From Arthrobacter saudimassiliensis (lineage in GTDB: Bacteria; Actinomycetota; Actinomycetes; Actinomycetales; Micrococcaceae), in NCBI GenBank assembly GCA_900016675.1, contig LN483072.1, positions 558,001-622,000 on the forward strand: a stretch of DNA of 64,000 bases. The letters run 5' to 3'. Shown piece after piece: positions 35,199 through 43,625 of this stretch; position 1 is the first letter of the stretch, and each line of letters starts with the position of its first letter. Under the pieces are notes generated by a model, which saw only the letters and a program-made list of their open reading frames with translations, searched no databases and was not told the DNA's origin. The position numbers were made by a program, and so were the translations under genes.

Positions 35199-36197
35199 TC
35201 AGCGGATGCCGTCGCGGGCGTGGTCCAGGACCTCGCCGGCGTTGGAACCGTCGATGATGGCCGGCCCGGTCAGCACGGGCTGCCCGCCGCCGACCTGGAA
35301 GCCGCCGCGGGTGTACTGCCAGATCGCCTCGACGGCTCCGTAGCCCTGCAGCCAGGGCTGCTGGTCCACGGTGAACAGCACCGACCCGTCGGCGATGCCC
35401 TGGGCCAGTTCCGGGTTCAGGTCGAACGAGGCGACCTTCGCCGTGTGTCCGGTCTCCCGCACCGCGGAGGCGATGGTCAGGGTGAACGGTGCGCCCAGGC
35501 CGATCACGGCGTCGATGTCGCCGGAGGTCTGCAGCTTGGCGGTGACCGTGGAGGCGACCTGGGTCATGTCGGTGCCCTGGACGTACAGGTTCTCGGTGCC
35601 CGGAATCACCTGCTTCACGCCGGCGCAGCGGGCCTCGTGGCCCACGTTGCCCTGTTCATGGATCACGCAGATGGGCCGGTCGAGGCCCTCCTCCACGAGC
35701 CGCTGTCCCACGGCCTCACCGGCCAGCCGGTCGTTGGCTCCGAAGTGGGTGAAGGCCCCGAGCTCCGCCGAGACATCTTCGCCCGCGTTGATGCTCACCA
35801 CCGGGATGCCGGCGTCGGCGGCCTTCCGGACGGCGGACGACAGCGCCTCCGGCTTGGCCAGGGTCACCACGATGCCGTCGACCCGCTGGTCGATGGCCTG
35901 TTCCACCAGCTGGGCCTGGCGGCCGCCGTCGGGGTCGGAGCTATACAGCAGGTCGACGTTGTCCTTGGCTGCGGCTTCCTCGGCGCCCTTGCGCACGATG
36001 TCCCAGAAGGTGTCTCCCGGGCCCGCGTGGGTGATCAGCGCGACAGTGATTTCAGGGGTGTTGGCGACCTGGCCGCCGCCGGCGGCCTCGGCTTCAGCGG
36101 CGGCCCGGCCGCCGCTGCCGGAGCAGCCGGCCACGGCCAGCAGCGGCAGCAGCATGGCGGCGGCAGCTGCCTTCCGCCAGGCGTTCTTCTTCAGCAT
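35199..36197 (-). CDS. Sugar ABC transporter substrate-binding lipoprotein
   Basis: 332-residue type I periplasmic-binding-fold protein. It has a lipoprotein signal peptide, MLKKNAWRKA followed by a hydrophobic run and the lipobox LAVAGC with Cys25, so it is tethered to the outer face of the membrane. The mature part reads ITVALITHAGPGDTFWDIVRKG and DGIVVTLAKPEAL, as in ribose/galactose/inositol-binding proteins. Two in-frame ATGs lie six bases apart; AAAGGAG touches the first and is six bases from the second, so the second (36197) is the start. First gene of the importer operon. Confidence 0.9.
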   Translation of the reverse strand: MLKKNAWRKAAAAAMLLPLLAVAGCSGSGGRAAAEAEAAGGGQVANTPEITVALITHAGPGDTFWDIVRKGAEEAAAKDNVDLLYSSDPDGGRQAQLVEQAIDQRVDGIVVTLAKPEALSSAVRKAADAGIPVVSINAGEDVSAELGAFTHFGANDRLAGEAVGQRLVEEGLDRPICVIHEQGNVGHEARCAGVKQVIPGTENLYVQGTDMTQVASTVTAKLQTSGDIDAVIGLGAPFTLTIASAVRETGHTAKVASFDLNPELAQGIADGSVLFTVDQQPWLQGYGAVEAIWQYTRGGFQVGGGQPVLTGPAIIDGSNAGEVLDHARDGIR

Positions 36198-36634
36198 CTT
36201 CATCTCCTTTGGGCACGGCCCGGCGCCTGGTCGGCGGCCGCCGTGCGGGCTTCCCGAAATCCGGGCAGCATCGATGGCACCCGGCCGGGCTTTCCACCAT
36301 ATCGGTTCCGGCACCGGGCGCGGGCGCGCGGAGCGACCCGGACAGGTGCCGCCGAGGAGGCAGATCCGCGGGAATGAGGCCAGATCGGCCCCGCTGTGAC
36401 CGGTCTCGCAGCCGCCTCCGGGATTTGACTTGTCCATGAGCGCGTTGAAGTCTTGAAGCGATTCCATGTCAACCGGAGAAAGGGCCGCCTGCACGAAGGA
36501 TCACTGCCAGTCCCCAGCCCTCCCACTGCCGCCCGGCAGGGCTGGTCCCACCGGTGCCGGGCCCGAGGGATCCTCCGTCTGCTCGAACAGCACGCTGCAG
36601 GCAGCCCTTGTCCACGTGAACGGAGGCACCCACC
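36198..36634. other. 437-bp intergenic region between divergent transporter genes
   Basis: No supportable gene. It carries the ribosome binding site of the sugar-binding protein gene (36204-36210), a LacI-type operator-like palindrome (36453-36466) next to a TTGACA box on the minus strand (36467-36472), a TTGACT box on the plus strand (36425-36430) and, at the right end, the GGAGG site of the BCCT gene. The last 160 bp are GC-rich and could fold, but I could not match a known riboswitch. Confidence 0.6.
36453..36466. promoter_or_regulatory. LacI-type operator-like palindrome
   Basis: TTGAAGCGATTCCA has the central CG and GAA/TTC arms typical of LacI/GalR operators, although the arms match at only four of six positions. 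It starts one base from a minus-strand TTGACA box (36467-36472), which would serve the sugar ABC importer operon. Confidence 0.4.
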
Positions 36635-38587
36635 TTGGGGACCATCAACGACCCCTCCCTCGCCAGTCCGACGCCGGGCAGCGACCCCGCCGCAGCGGAG
36701 TCGGCGCCGCACGATCCCGCTGCGGACACTCCCGTCGGGCATGAGCGGGACCAGGAAATCCTGGGCCAGCTGCTCGAGAGCGAGGCCGAAGTGGCGGCGC
36801 AGCAGGACGAACCGATCCCGGCCAGGCTCGACCGGACCATCTTCGCGGTGGCCGGCGTCCTGACCCTGGCCTTCATCCTGTGGGGCTTCCTGGACAGCTC
36901 CGGGCTCGGCACGGCCTCCACCGCCGCCCTGAACTGGGTCATGGAAAACACCGGCTGGCTGTTCGTGCTCCTGGCCTCCTTCTTCGTGCTCTACGTCCTG
37001 TGGCTGGCCCTGGGCCGTTTCGGCCGCATCCCGCTGGGCCGGGACGGTGAGGCGCCGGAATTCCGGACCTGGTCCTGGATTTCCATGATGTTCGCCGCCG
37101 GCATGGGTATCGGCCTGATGTTCTACGGCGTGGCCGAGCCTCTCTACTACTACCTGTCCCCGCCGCCGGGCACCGTCGAAGGCCAGTCCGCCGAGGCGAT
37201 CGAGACGGCGCTGGCGACCTCCATGTTCCACTGGGGCCTGCACCCCTGGGCCATGTACGGGGTCATCGGCATCGCGATGGCCTACGGCAGCTTCCGGCTG
37301 GGCCGCAGCCAGCTCATCTCCTCGCTCTTCACCTCGCTGTTCGGCAAGCGGACGGTCGAGGGGCCGGTGGGCAAGGTGCTGAACATCTTCGGCATCTTCG
37401 CCACCCTCTTCGGCACCGCCGCCTCCCTGGGCCTGGGCGCGCTGCAGATCGGCAGCGGCATCCAGTCGACCGGCTGGTTCGGCGACGTCGGAACCCCCAT
37501 CCTGGTGGCGATCATCGCCGCCCTGACCGCCTGCTTCGTGGCCTCCGCCCTGTCCGGGATCTCCCGCGGCATCCAGTGGCTGTCCAACATCAACATGGTC
37601 CTGGCCGTCGTCCTCGCCCTGGTGGTCTTCGTCGCCGGCCCCACGCTGTTCATCCTCAACGTCATGCCCTCCGCGCTGGGCAGCTACGCCGCCGAGATGG
37701 CGGACATGGCGGCACGGACCGAGGCGACCGGCGGTGACGCCCTGCGCGAGTGGCTTTCCTCCTGGACCATCTTCTACTGGGCCTGGTGGCTGTCCTGGAC
37801 CCCGTTCGTGGGCCTGTTCATCGCCCGGATCAGCCGCGGCCGCACCATCCGCCAGTTCGTCACCGGCGTGCTGCTGGTTCCCACGGCCGTCAGCCTCGTC
37901 TGGTTCTCCATCTTCGGCGGCGGCGCCATCGGCCTGCAGCGCTCGGCGGAGGCCTCGGGCGCCGAGGGCCTGGCCACCATGGCCGACGGCGAGCTCAGCA
38001 TCTCGTTCGACGGCGCGCTGTTCACTCTGCTGGATGCGCTGCCGCTGCCGAACATCCTCGCCGCGGCGGTATCGGTCCTCGCGATGGTCCTCGTTGCCAT
38101 CTTCTTCGTGACCGGCGCGGACTCCGCGTCGCTGGTGATGGCCACCCTCAGCTCCAACGGCAGCGAGAAGCCCTCCCGCGGCGTCGTGGTCTTCTGGGGC
38201 CTGCTGACCGGCGCGGTGGCGGCGGTGATGCTGCTCGCCGGCGGTGACCAGCCGTCGGAGGCCCTGGACGGGCTGCAGAACATCACGATTGTCGCGGCCC
38301 TGCCCTTCGCCATCGTGATGCTGCTGCTGTGCGTGGCGCTGTACAAGGACCTGTCCCGGGACCCGCGGGCGCTGCGGCGCGAACTCGCGCTGTCCGTGGT
38401 CGAGCGGACCATCCGCAGCGGCGTCGAGGAGCACAAGGGTGAACCGTTCAACCTGGTCACCTCGCCGCCCGATACCGCCCCTGCATCCAATGAGGCCGAC
38501 GACGCCGCTCCTGACGCCGGTCCCGCTGCCGGAACGCCGGAGGATACCCGCCCTGGGGCGCGGGGGCCAGAACCCCGGGACAAATAG
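36635..38587 (+). CDS. BCCT family betaine/choline/carnitine transporter
   Basis: 650-residue osmolyte symporter with 12 predicted helices. The BCCT signature WTIFYWAWWLSWTPFVGLF lies near residue 372, and the helix-3 stretch MMFAAGMGIGLMFYGVAEPL contains the GMGIG motif of the sodium-coupled members such as BetP. Long charged tails at both ends (about 65 and 65 residues) resemble the osmosensing termini of BetP. The start codon is TTG, eight bases after GGAGG; no ATG or GTG in frame fits. Likely role: sodium-driven uptake of glycine betaine or a similar solute under osmotic stress. Confidence 0.9.
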   Translation: MGTINDPSLASPTPGSDPAAAESAPHDPAADTPVGHERDQEILGQLLESEAEVAAQQDEPIPARLDRTIFAVAGVLTLAFILWGFLDSSGLGTASTAALNWVMENTGWLFVLLASFFVLYVLWLALGRFGRIPLGRDGEAPEFRTWSWISMMFAAGMGIGLMFYGVAEPLYYYLSPPPGTVEGQSAEAIETALATSMFHWGLHPWAMYGVIGIAMAYGSFRLGRSQLISSLFTSLFGKRTVEGPVGKVLNIFGIFATLFGTAASLGLGALQIGSGIQSTGWFGDVGTPILVAIIAALTACFVASALSGISRGIQWLSNINMVLAVVLALVVFVAGPTLFILNVMPSALGSYAAEMADMAARTEATGGDALREWLSSWTIFYWAWWLSWTPFVGLFIARISRGRTIRQFVTGVLLVPTAVSLVWFSIFGGGAIGLQRSAEASGAEGLATMADGELSISFDGALFTLLDALPLPNILAAAVSVLAMVLVAIFFVTGADSASLVMATLSSNGSEKPSRGVVVFWGLLTGAVAAVMLLAGGDQPSEALDGLQNITIVAALPFAIVMLLLCVALYKDLSRDPRALRRELALSVVERTIRSGVEEHKGEPFNLVTSPPDTAPASNEADDAAPDAGPAAGTPEDTRPGARGPEPRDK

Positions 38588-38620
38588 CCGGCCGTTTGCG
38601 CTGAAAGCCCGGCCCGGGGC

Positions 38621-38650
38621 TTGTTGAGGGCTGTTCCGAGCTCATAGGCT
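38621..38650 (+). promoter_or_regulatory. Promoter of the CocE-type hydrolase gene
   Basis: TTGTTG (38621-38626) and TAGGCT (38645-38650) are 18 bp apart, 58 bp before the start codon. The palindromic operator follows directly downstream. Confidence 0.45.
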
Positions 38651-38659
38651 CCCTGCGAA

Positions 38660-38675
38660 GTTACCGAACGGTAAC
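38660..38675. promoter_or_regulatory. Perfect palindromic operator, TetR type
   Basis: GTTACCG-AA-CGGTAAC has 7-bp perfect arms and lies between the -10 box and the start codon of the secreted hydrolase gene, a roadblock position for a TetR-like repressor. No TetR gene is nearby. Confidence 0.6.
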
Positions 38676-38707
38676 CAAGCATCCGGTCTATGACAACGAG
38701 GTCAGCC

Positions 38708-40282
38708 ATGAACAAAGCCCTGGGCTCCGCGCTTGCCGCGGCGCTGCTGCTGGGATCCTCCCTGGCAGCGGCGCCGGGCGCCGCCGCGGTCACCGAAGCG
38801 ACTCCCCCCGCCGCCGAGGCGGCACCCCCGCCGGCGGCCCGTACCGACGTCGTGCTGACGTCCTTTGACGGCACTCCCATCCACACCAACTTCTTCCCTG
38901 CGACGGGCCTGGCGGCGGGAGAGAAGGCACCGACGATCATGGTCGGCCCCGGATTCGGCTCGCCGGGCGGACGGAACCCGGACTCGGCCACCAGCACCCT
39001 GGTCGGTTCGATCGGCCTCGGCCCGCTCCGCGAAGCCGGCTACAACGTGCTGACGTGGGATCCGCGCGGTTTCGGCTACAGCGGCGGCGAAGCGTATGTG
39101 AACCACCCCGAGTTCGAGGGCCGGGACGCGCAGATGCTCGTCGACTTCATCGCCGGGCAACCCGAAGCCGCCCTGGACGCCCCGGGAGATCCCGTGCTCG
39201 GCATGGCGGGAGCCTCCTACGGCGGCGGCATCCAGTTCGTGCTCGCCGCCCGGGACAGCCGGGTGGATGCCATCGCCCCCACCATCGCCTGGAACGACCT
39301 GACCACCAGCCTGTACCAGGACGGCGCCTTCAAGAAGGGCTGGGGTTCGCTGCTCTGCCTGCAGGGCACCGTGTCGGGCCAGCTCGGTTCCCTGGTCGGC
39401 AACCACGGCGCCCTGGCCGCTCCCGTGCGCCAGGCCTGCCGGGAAGGTACGAACTACCCGTACAAGCTGAGCCAGACCTCCGTGGACTACTTCGCCGGGC
39501 TCACCTCCGACGCCATGTTCACCTCGATCAGCGCCCCGACCCTGATCATCCAGGGCACCGTGGACACGCTGTTCCCCCAGGACGAGGCCACCCGCAACTA
39601 TGACCTGATCCGCGGCGCGGGAACCGAAGTGAAGATGCTGCAGTTCTGCGGCGGGCACGGCGTGTGCTCGGCCACCGCCGGCCCGGAGCGCATCACCCAG
39701 GCCACGCTGGACTGGTTCGGCAAACACCTCGACGGCCGCGCCGTCGACACCGGGCCCGGGTTCGAGTTCATCGACCAGCTCGGAGTGACCCGCGCCGCCG
39801 ACGCCTACCCGCAGCCCGCCGGCGCGCTGTCCGGCACCGGAAAGGGCTCGCTGCTGCTCAGTCCGGCCGCCGTCAGCGGCGGCATCGTCGCCGCCGCCTG
39901 GGCGCCGTCCGCGGTGAACGTGCCGATCGGCGCGCCCGCGGTCACCACCTCGGTGTTCGGCGCGCCGCAGCTGACCCTGACCTACCGCGGAACCGGACGG
40001 ACCGCCGAAACGCACGTCTACGCCCAGATCATCGACCGGTCCCGGGCGTCCCTGGTGGCCGGCAACCAGGTCACTCCGGTGCCGCTGATCCTGGACGGGG
40101 TGGAGCGCACGGTCACCATCCCGCTGGAGGAAATCTCGCACACGGTTTCCCCGGGAACCCGCCTCGCGCTGCAGCTGACCCCGGCGTCGACGGTCTACGC
40201 CCCGCCCACCGTCACGGCGCACACCAGCTTCACCGCCGCCATCACGCTGCCCACCGTCGCGGACTACCCTGTAGTTCCATAA
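38708..40282 (+). CDS. Secreted CocE/NonD family alpha/beta hydrolase (S15-like)
   Basis: 524-residue secreted hydrolase. The first 27 residues are a Sec signal peptide (MNKALGSALA..., cleavage expected after AAPGAAA). The catalytic triad is Ser170 in GASYGGG, Asp286 in QGTVDTLFP and His317 in CGGHGVC, and a C-terminal beta-rich domain from about 340 fits the X-Pro dipeptidyl-peptidase/CocE arrangement. It may be an acylpeptidase, esterase or lipase. The ATG at 38708 has GAGGT five bases upstream; the ATG six codons earlier has no ribosome binding site. A perfect palindrome upstream suggests repression by a TetR-type protein. Confidence 0.85.
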   Translation: MNKALGSALAAALLLGSSLAAAPGAAAVTEATPPAAEAAPPPAARTDVVLTSFDGTPIHTNFFPATGLAAGEKAPTIMVGPGFGSPGGRNPDSATSTLVGSIGLGPLREAGYNVLTWDPRGFGYSGGEAYVNHPEFEGRDAQMLVDFIAGQPEAALDAPGDPVLGMAGASYGGGIQFVLAARDSRVDAIAPTIAWNDLTTSLYQDGAFKKGWGSLLCLQGTVSGQLGSLVGNHGALAAPVRQACREGTNYPYKLSQTSVDYFAGLTSDAMFTSISAPTLIIQGTVDTLFPQDEATRNYDLIRGAGTEVKMLQFCGGHGVCSATAGPERITQATLDWFGKHLDGRAVDTGPGFEFIDQLGVTRAADAYPQPAGALSGTGKGSLLLSPAAVSGGIVAAAWAPSAVNVPIGAPAVTTSVFGAPQLTLTYRGTGRTAETHVYAQIIDRSRASLVAGNQVTPVPLILDGVERTVTIPLEEISHTVSPGTRLALQLTPASTVYAPPTVTAHTSFTAAITLPTVADYPVVP

Positions 40283-40385
40283 CCCGACCGCACACAACCA
40301 CGACGGCGGCGGGCCGGGCACCTGAGCCCCGCCCGCCGCCGTCGGGCCGGCGTCGCAGTGAACGCCCGGCCCGGAAAGGCACCGG

Positions 40386-41216
40386 ATGGTACAGCCCGCC
40401 CCCACGCTTCAGCTGCGCAGCTCCGCGGAGATCCCGCAGATCGGCCTGGGCACCTGGCCGATGGACGACGCCGAGGCCGCCGCCGCCGTTGAGGCGGCCA
40501 TCGGCATCGGCTACCGGCACTTCGACACCGCCGAGAATTACGGCAACGAGCGCGGCGTCGGCGAAGGCATCCGGCGCAGCGGAATCGCCCGGTCCGAAGT
40601 GTTCGTCACCACCAAGTTCAACCGGAAATGGCACAGCCGCGACGGCGTGCGGGAGGCCCTGCGGCACAGCGTGGAGCGCCTGGGCACCGAATACGTGGAC
40701 CTGCTGCTCATCCACTGGCCCAACCCCGACCAGGATCGCTTCGTCGAGGCCTTCGTCGGGATGCGCGAGCTGCTGGATGAGGGGCTGATCCGGGCCGCCG
40801 GCGTCTCCAACTTCAAGCCCGCCCATCTGCAGCGGCTGCTGGCCGAAGACCTGGTGCCCGACGTCAACCAGGTGCACCTGGACCCCTACCGCCCCCGTCA
40901 CGACGTCCGCGAAGCCGATGCGGGCAGCGGCATCGTCACCGAGTCCTGGAGTCCGATCGGCCGCGGCGGGGACCTGCTCGCCGAGCCCGTGCTCACGGCC
41001 CTGGCGGACAAATACGGCAAGACTCCCGCCCAGGTGGTGCTGCGCTGGCACGTGGCGAACGGTTTCGTCACCATCCCGAAGTCGGGCAACCCGGAGCGGA
41101 TGCGCCGAAACCTGGACGTCTTCGACTTCGAGCTGGACGCCGACGAGGTCGCGGCCGTCGACGCGCTGGCCGATCCGGCCGCCCCGCTCACGGACTCGGA
41201 CGAGTTCGGACACTAG
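40386..41216 (+). CDS. Aldo/keto reductase
   Basis: 276-residue TIM-barrel NADPH oxidoreductase. The tetrad is Asp47 and Tyr52 in FDTAENYGNE, Lys77 in TTKFN and His110 in LLLIHWP; the cofactor segment is IPKSGNPERMRRN. It fits the bacterial 2,5-diketo-gluconate reductase-like group, which reduces diverse ketones and aldehydes. A GGAAAGG ribosome binding site precedes the ATG. It stands alone and ends at a strong bidirectional terminator shared with sucD. Confidence 0.9.
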   Translation: MVQPAPTLQLRSSAEIPQIGLGTWPMDDAEAAAAVEAAIGIGYRHFDTAENYGNERGVGEGIRRSGIARSEVFVTTKFNRKWHSRDGVREALRHSVERLGTEYVDLLLIHWPNPDQDRFVEAFVGMRELLDEGLIRAAGVSNFKPAHLQRLLAEDLVPDVNQVHLDPYRPRHDVREADAGSGIVTESWSPIGRGGDLLAEPVLTALADKYGKTPAQVVLRWHVANGFVTIPKSGNPERMRRNLDVFDFELDADEVAAVDALADPAAPLTDSDEFGH

Positions 41217-41265
41217 CCCCCCTGCCGCTGCCCCGCGCGGTGCAGCCGCAGCGGGGCGGACGCGA

Positions 41266-41300
41266 AAGGACCCCCGCACGGATGCCGTGCGGGGGTCCTT
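41266..41300. terminator. Bidirectional terminator, perfect 16-bp stem
   Basis: AAGGACCCCCGCACGG (41266-41281), loop ATG, exact reverse complement (41285-41300). It lies between the convergent aldo/keto reductase gene and sucD and ends in short A/T runs on both strands. Confidence 0.85.
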
Positions 41301-41318
41301 CCAGCTGATGCGGCTGCC

Positions 41319-42221
41319 TTAGAGGGCGGCGTACACCTCGCGCAGCAGGGTGGCGGTCTCGGACGGCGTCTTGCCGACCTTGACGCCTGCGGCCTCGAGG
41401 GCTTCCTTCTTGGCCTGGGCGGTGCCCGCGGAGCCGGAGACGATGGCGCCGGCGTGGCCCATGGTCTTGCCTTCCGGGGCGGTGAAGCCGGCCACGTAGC
41501 CGACGACCGGCTTGGTGACGTTGGCCTTGATGAACTCGGCGGCACGTTCCTCGGCGTCACCGCCGATTTCGCCGATCATCACGATGGCCTTGGTCTCGGG
41601 GTCGGCTTCGAACGCAGCCAGGGCGTCGATGTGCGTGGTGCCGATGACCGGGTCGCCGCCGATGCCGATGGCGGTGGAGAAGCCGAGGTCACGCAGCTCG
41701 TACATCATCTGGTAGGTCAGGGTGCCGGACTTGGAGACCAGGCCGATCGGGCCCTTGCCGGTGATGTTGGCCGGGGTGATGCCGACCAGCGCCTCGCCCG
41801 GGGTGATGATGCCGGGGCAGTTCGGGCCGATGATGCGGGTGATCTGCTTGCCGTCGGCGTCGACCTTGGACTGGGCGTGGGCCCAGAACTCGGCGGTGTC
41901 CTGCACCGGGATGCCTTCGGTGATGACGACGACCAAGCCGATTTCGGCGTCGATCGCCTCCATCACGGCGTCCTTGGTGAAGGCCGGCGGCACGAAGACG
42001 ATGGAGACGTCGGCGCCGGTCTTCTCGATGGCCTCGGCGACGGTGCCGAAGACGGGCAGCTCCACGTCACCGTGGGTGACGGTGGTGCCGGCCTTGCGGG
42101 CGTTCACGCCGCCCACGATGTTGGTGCCGGCCTTGAGCATCAGGGCGGTGTGCTTGGTGCCTTCGCCGCCGGTGATGCCCTGAACGATGACCTTGGAGTC
42201 CTTGTTCAAGTAGATAGACAT
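41319..42221 (-). CDS. sucD: Succinate--CoA ligase, alpha subunit
   Basis: 300-residue subunit of the TCA-cycle enzyme that converts succinyl-CoA, phosphate and NDP to succinate, CoA and NTP. The CoA-binding Rossmann part starts [14 protein letters not shown] at 12-25, and the phosphorylated His256 lies in [13 protein letters not shown]. It is 36 bp downstream of sucC in the same operon. Length and motifs are standard. Confidence 0.96.
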   Translation of the reverse strand: MSIYLNKDSKVIVQGITGGEGTKHTALMLKAGTNIVGGVNARKAGTTVTHGDVELPVFGTVAEAIEKTGADVSIVFVPPAFTKDAVMEAIDAEIGLVVVITEGIPVQDTAEFWAHAQSKVDADGKQITRIIGPNCPGIITPGEALVGITPANITGKGPIGLVSKSGTLTYQMMYELRDLGFSTAIGIGGDPVIGTTHIDALAAFEADPETKAIVMIGEIGGDAEERAAEFIKANVTKPVVGYVAGFTAPEGKTMGHAGAIVSGSAGTAQAKKEALEAAGVKVGKTPSETATLLREVYAAL

Positions 42222-42257
42222 GGTTCTATTCTCTTTTCTGCTTCAGGCAGGCTCGGG

Positions 42258-43427
42258 TCAGCGGGCGGCGTTGGCCAGCTCGGCTGCCTTGTCGGCGCCT
42301 TCGTCCATGGAGGTGGCGAGGGTGACCAGCGGGTGGTTGGCCTCGTTGAGGATGCGGCGGCCCTCTTCGACGTTGTTGCCGTCCAGGCGGACGACCAGCG
42401 GCTTGTTGGCCTCGTCGCCCAGGATCTCCAGGGCCTTGACGATGCCGTTCGCGACGGCGTCGCAGGCGGTGATGCCGCCGAAGACGTTCACGAAGACGCT
42501 CTTGACCTGCTCATCGTTGAGGATGACGTCCAGGCCGGCGGCCATGACGGTGGCGGAGGCGCCGCCGCCGATGTCCAGGAAGTTGGCCGGCTTCACGTTG
42601 CCGTGCTTCTCGCCGGCGTAGGCGACCACGTCGAGGGTGGACATGACCAGGCCCGCGCCGTTGCCGATGATGCCGACCTCGCCGTCGAGCTTGACGTAGT
42701 TCAGGTCGTTCGCCTTGGCCTTGGCCTCGAGCGGATCGGCGGCGTCCTTGTCCTCCAGGGCCTCGTGGCCCGGCTGGCGGAAGGCGGCGTTCTCGTCGAG
42801 GGAGACCTTGCCGTCAAGGGCGACGATGTCGCCGGCACCGGTCTTGACCAGCGGGTTAACCTCGACCAGGGTGGCGTCTTCCTTGGTGAAGACATCCCAC
42901 AGCTTGATGATGGTCTCGGCGACCTTGCCGCGCAGCTCCTCGGGGAAGCCGGCGGCGGCGACGATCTCGTCGGCCTTGGCCGCGTCGATGCCGACGGCCG
43001 GATCCACGGCAACCTTGGCGAGGGCGTCGGGACGCTCCACGGCCAGCTGCTCGATCTCCATGCCGCCTTCGACCGAGCACATGGCCAGGTAGTTGCGGTT
43101 GGCGCGGTCCAGCAGGACGGAGAAGTAGTACTCCTCGGCGATGTCTGCGCCCTGCGCGATCATCACCTTCTTGACCGTGTGGCCCTTGATGTCCATGCCG
43201 AGGATGTTGGACGCGTGTTCGAACGCCTCGTCCGCGGTCTTGGCGACCTTCACGCCGCCGGCCTTGCCGCGGCCGCCCACCTTGACTTGGGCCTTGACGA
43301 CAACGACGCCGCCGATCTTCTCCGCTGCGGCTTTCGCTTCTTCAGGAGTGTGCGCCACGATGCCGGCCAGCACGGGTACTCCGTGCGCCTCAAACAGATC
43401 GCGCGCCTGATATTCAAACAGGTCCAC
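42258..43427 (-). CDS. sucC: Succinate--CoA ligase, beta subunit
   Basis: 389-residue ATP-grasp subunit that holds the nucleotide and succinate sites. It starts [19 protein letters not shown], contains [16 protein letters not shown], the VEVNPLVKT block and the C-terminal [19 protein letters not shown] power helix/hinge region. It forms an operon with sucD. Upstream it has a 198-bp gap from pcrA. Confidence 0.96.
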   Translation of the reverse strand: MDLFEYQARDLFEAHGVPVLAGIVAHTPEEAKAAAEKIGGVVVVKAQVKVGGRGKAGGVKVAKTADEAFEHASNILGMDIKGHTVKKVMIAQGADIAEEYYFSVLLDRANRNYLAMCSVEGGMEIEQLAVERPDALAKVAVDPAVGIDAAKADEIVAAAGFPEELRGKVAETIIKLWDVFTKEDATLVEVNPLVKTGAGDIVALDGKVSLDENAAFRQPGHEALEDKDAADPLEAKAKANDLNYVKLDGEVGIIGNGAGLVMSTLDVVAYAGEKHGNVKPANFLDIGGGASATVMAAGLDVILNDEQVKSVFVNVFGGITACDAVANGIVKALEILGDEANKPLVVRLDGNNVEEGRRILNEANHPLVTLATSMDEGADKAAELANAAR

Positions 43428-43442
43428 GGGCTAGTGTCCTTC

Positions 43443-43466
43443 TACGTCGAAGTAGGTTTACGTCGA
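43443..43466. repeat. Direct repeat in the sucC leader
   Basis: TACGTCGA occurs twice, 16 bp apart, just upstream of the sucC start codon, next to the dyad CGATC-TCGC-GATCG. It may be a regulator site in the leader; function unknown. Confidence 0.35.
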
Positions 43467-43625
43467 TCTCGCGATCGAGAAGCAGGTGCGTGACCGCGGG
43501 CCTGCCCCTTGGGAACTTTACCGCCCGCGCTCCGGCACGGTCCCCAGAGTACCCGTTTAGTGATCAAGGGCACAGTTCTATGGTTTGTAGAAAATGCGGG
43601 GTTTGCGATATGGGCGCGGCCCTGC

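Noticed and set aside
36473-36634. Possible riboswitch upstream of the BCCT transporter
   Set aside because: The leader is GC-rich and can fold, but none of the conserved blocks of the ydaO, SAM, glycine or other classes that I know is present.
36200-38434. 744-codon minus-strand frame opposite the BCCT gene
   Set aside because: Antisense shadow with no motif; the BCCT protein has a clear family signature.
41454-43493. 679-codon plus-strand frame opposite sucCD
   Set aside because: Antisense to two highly conserved TCA-cycle genes; Asp/Gly/Val/Leu-rich shadow composition.
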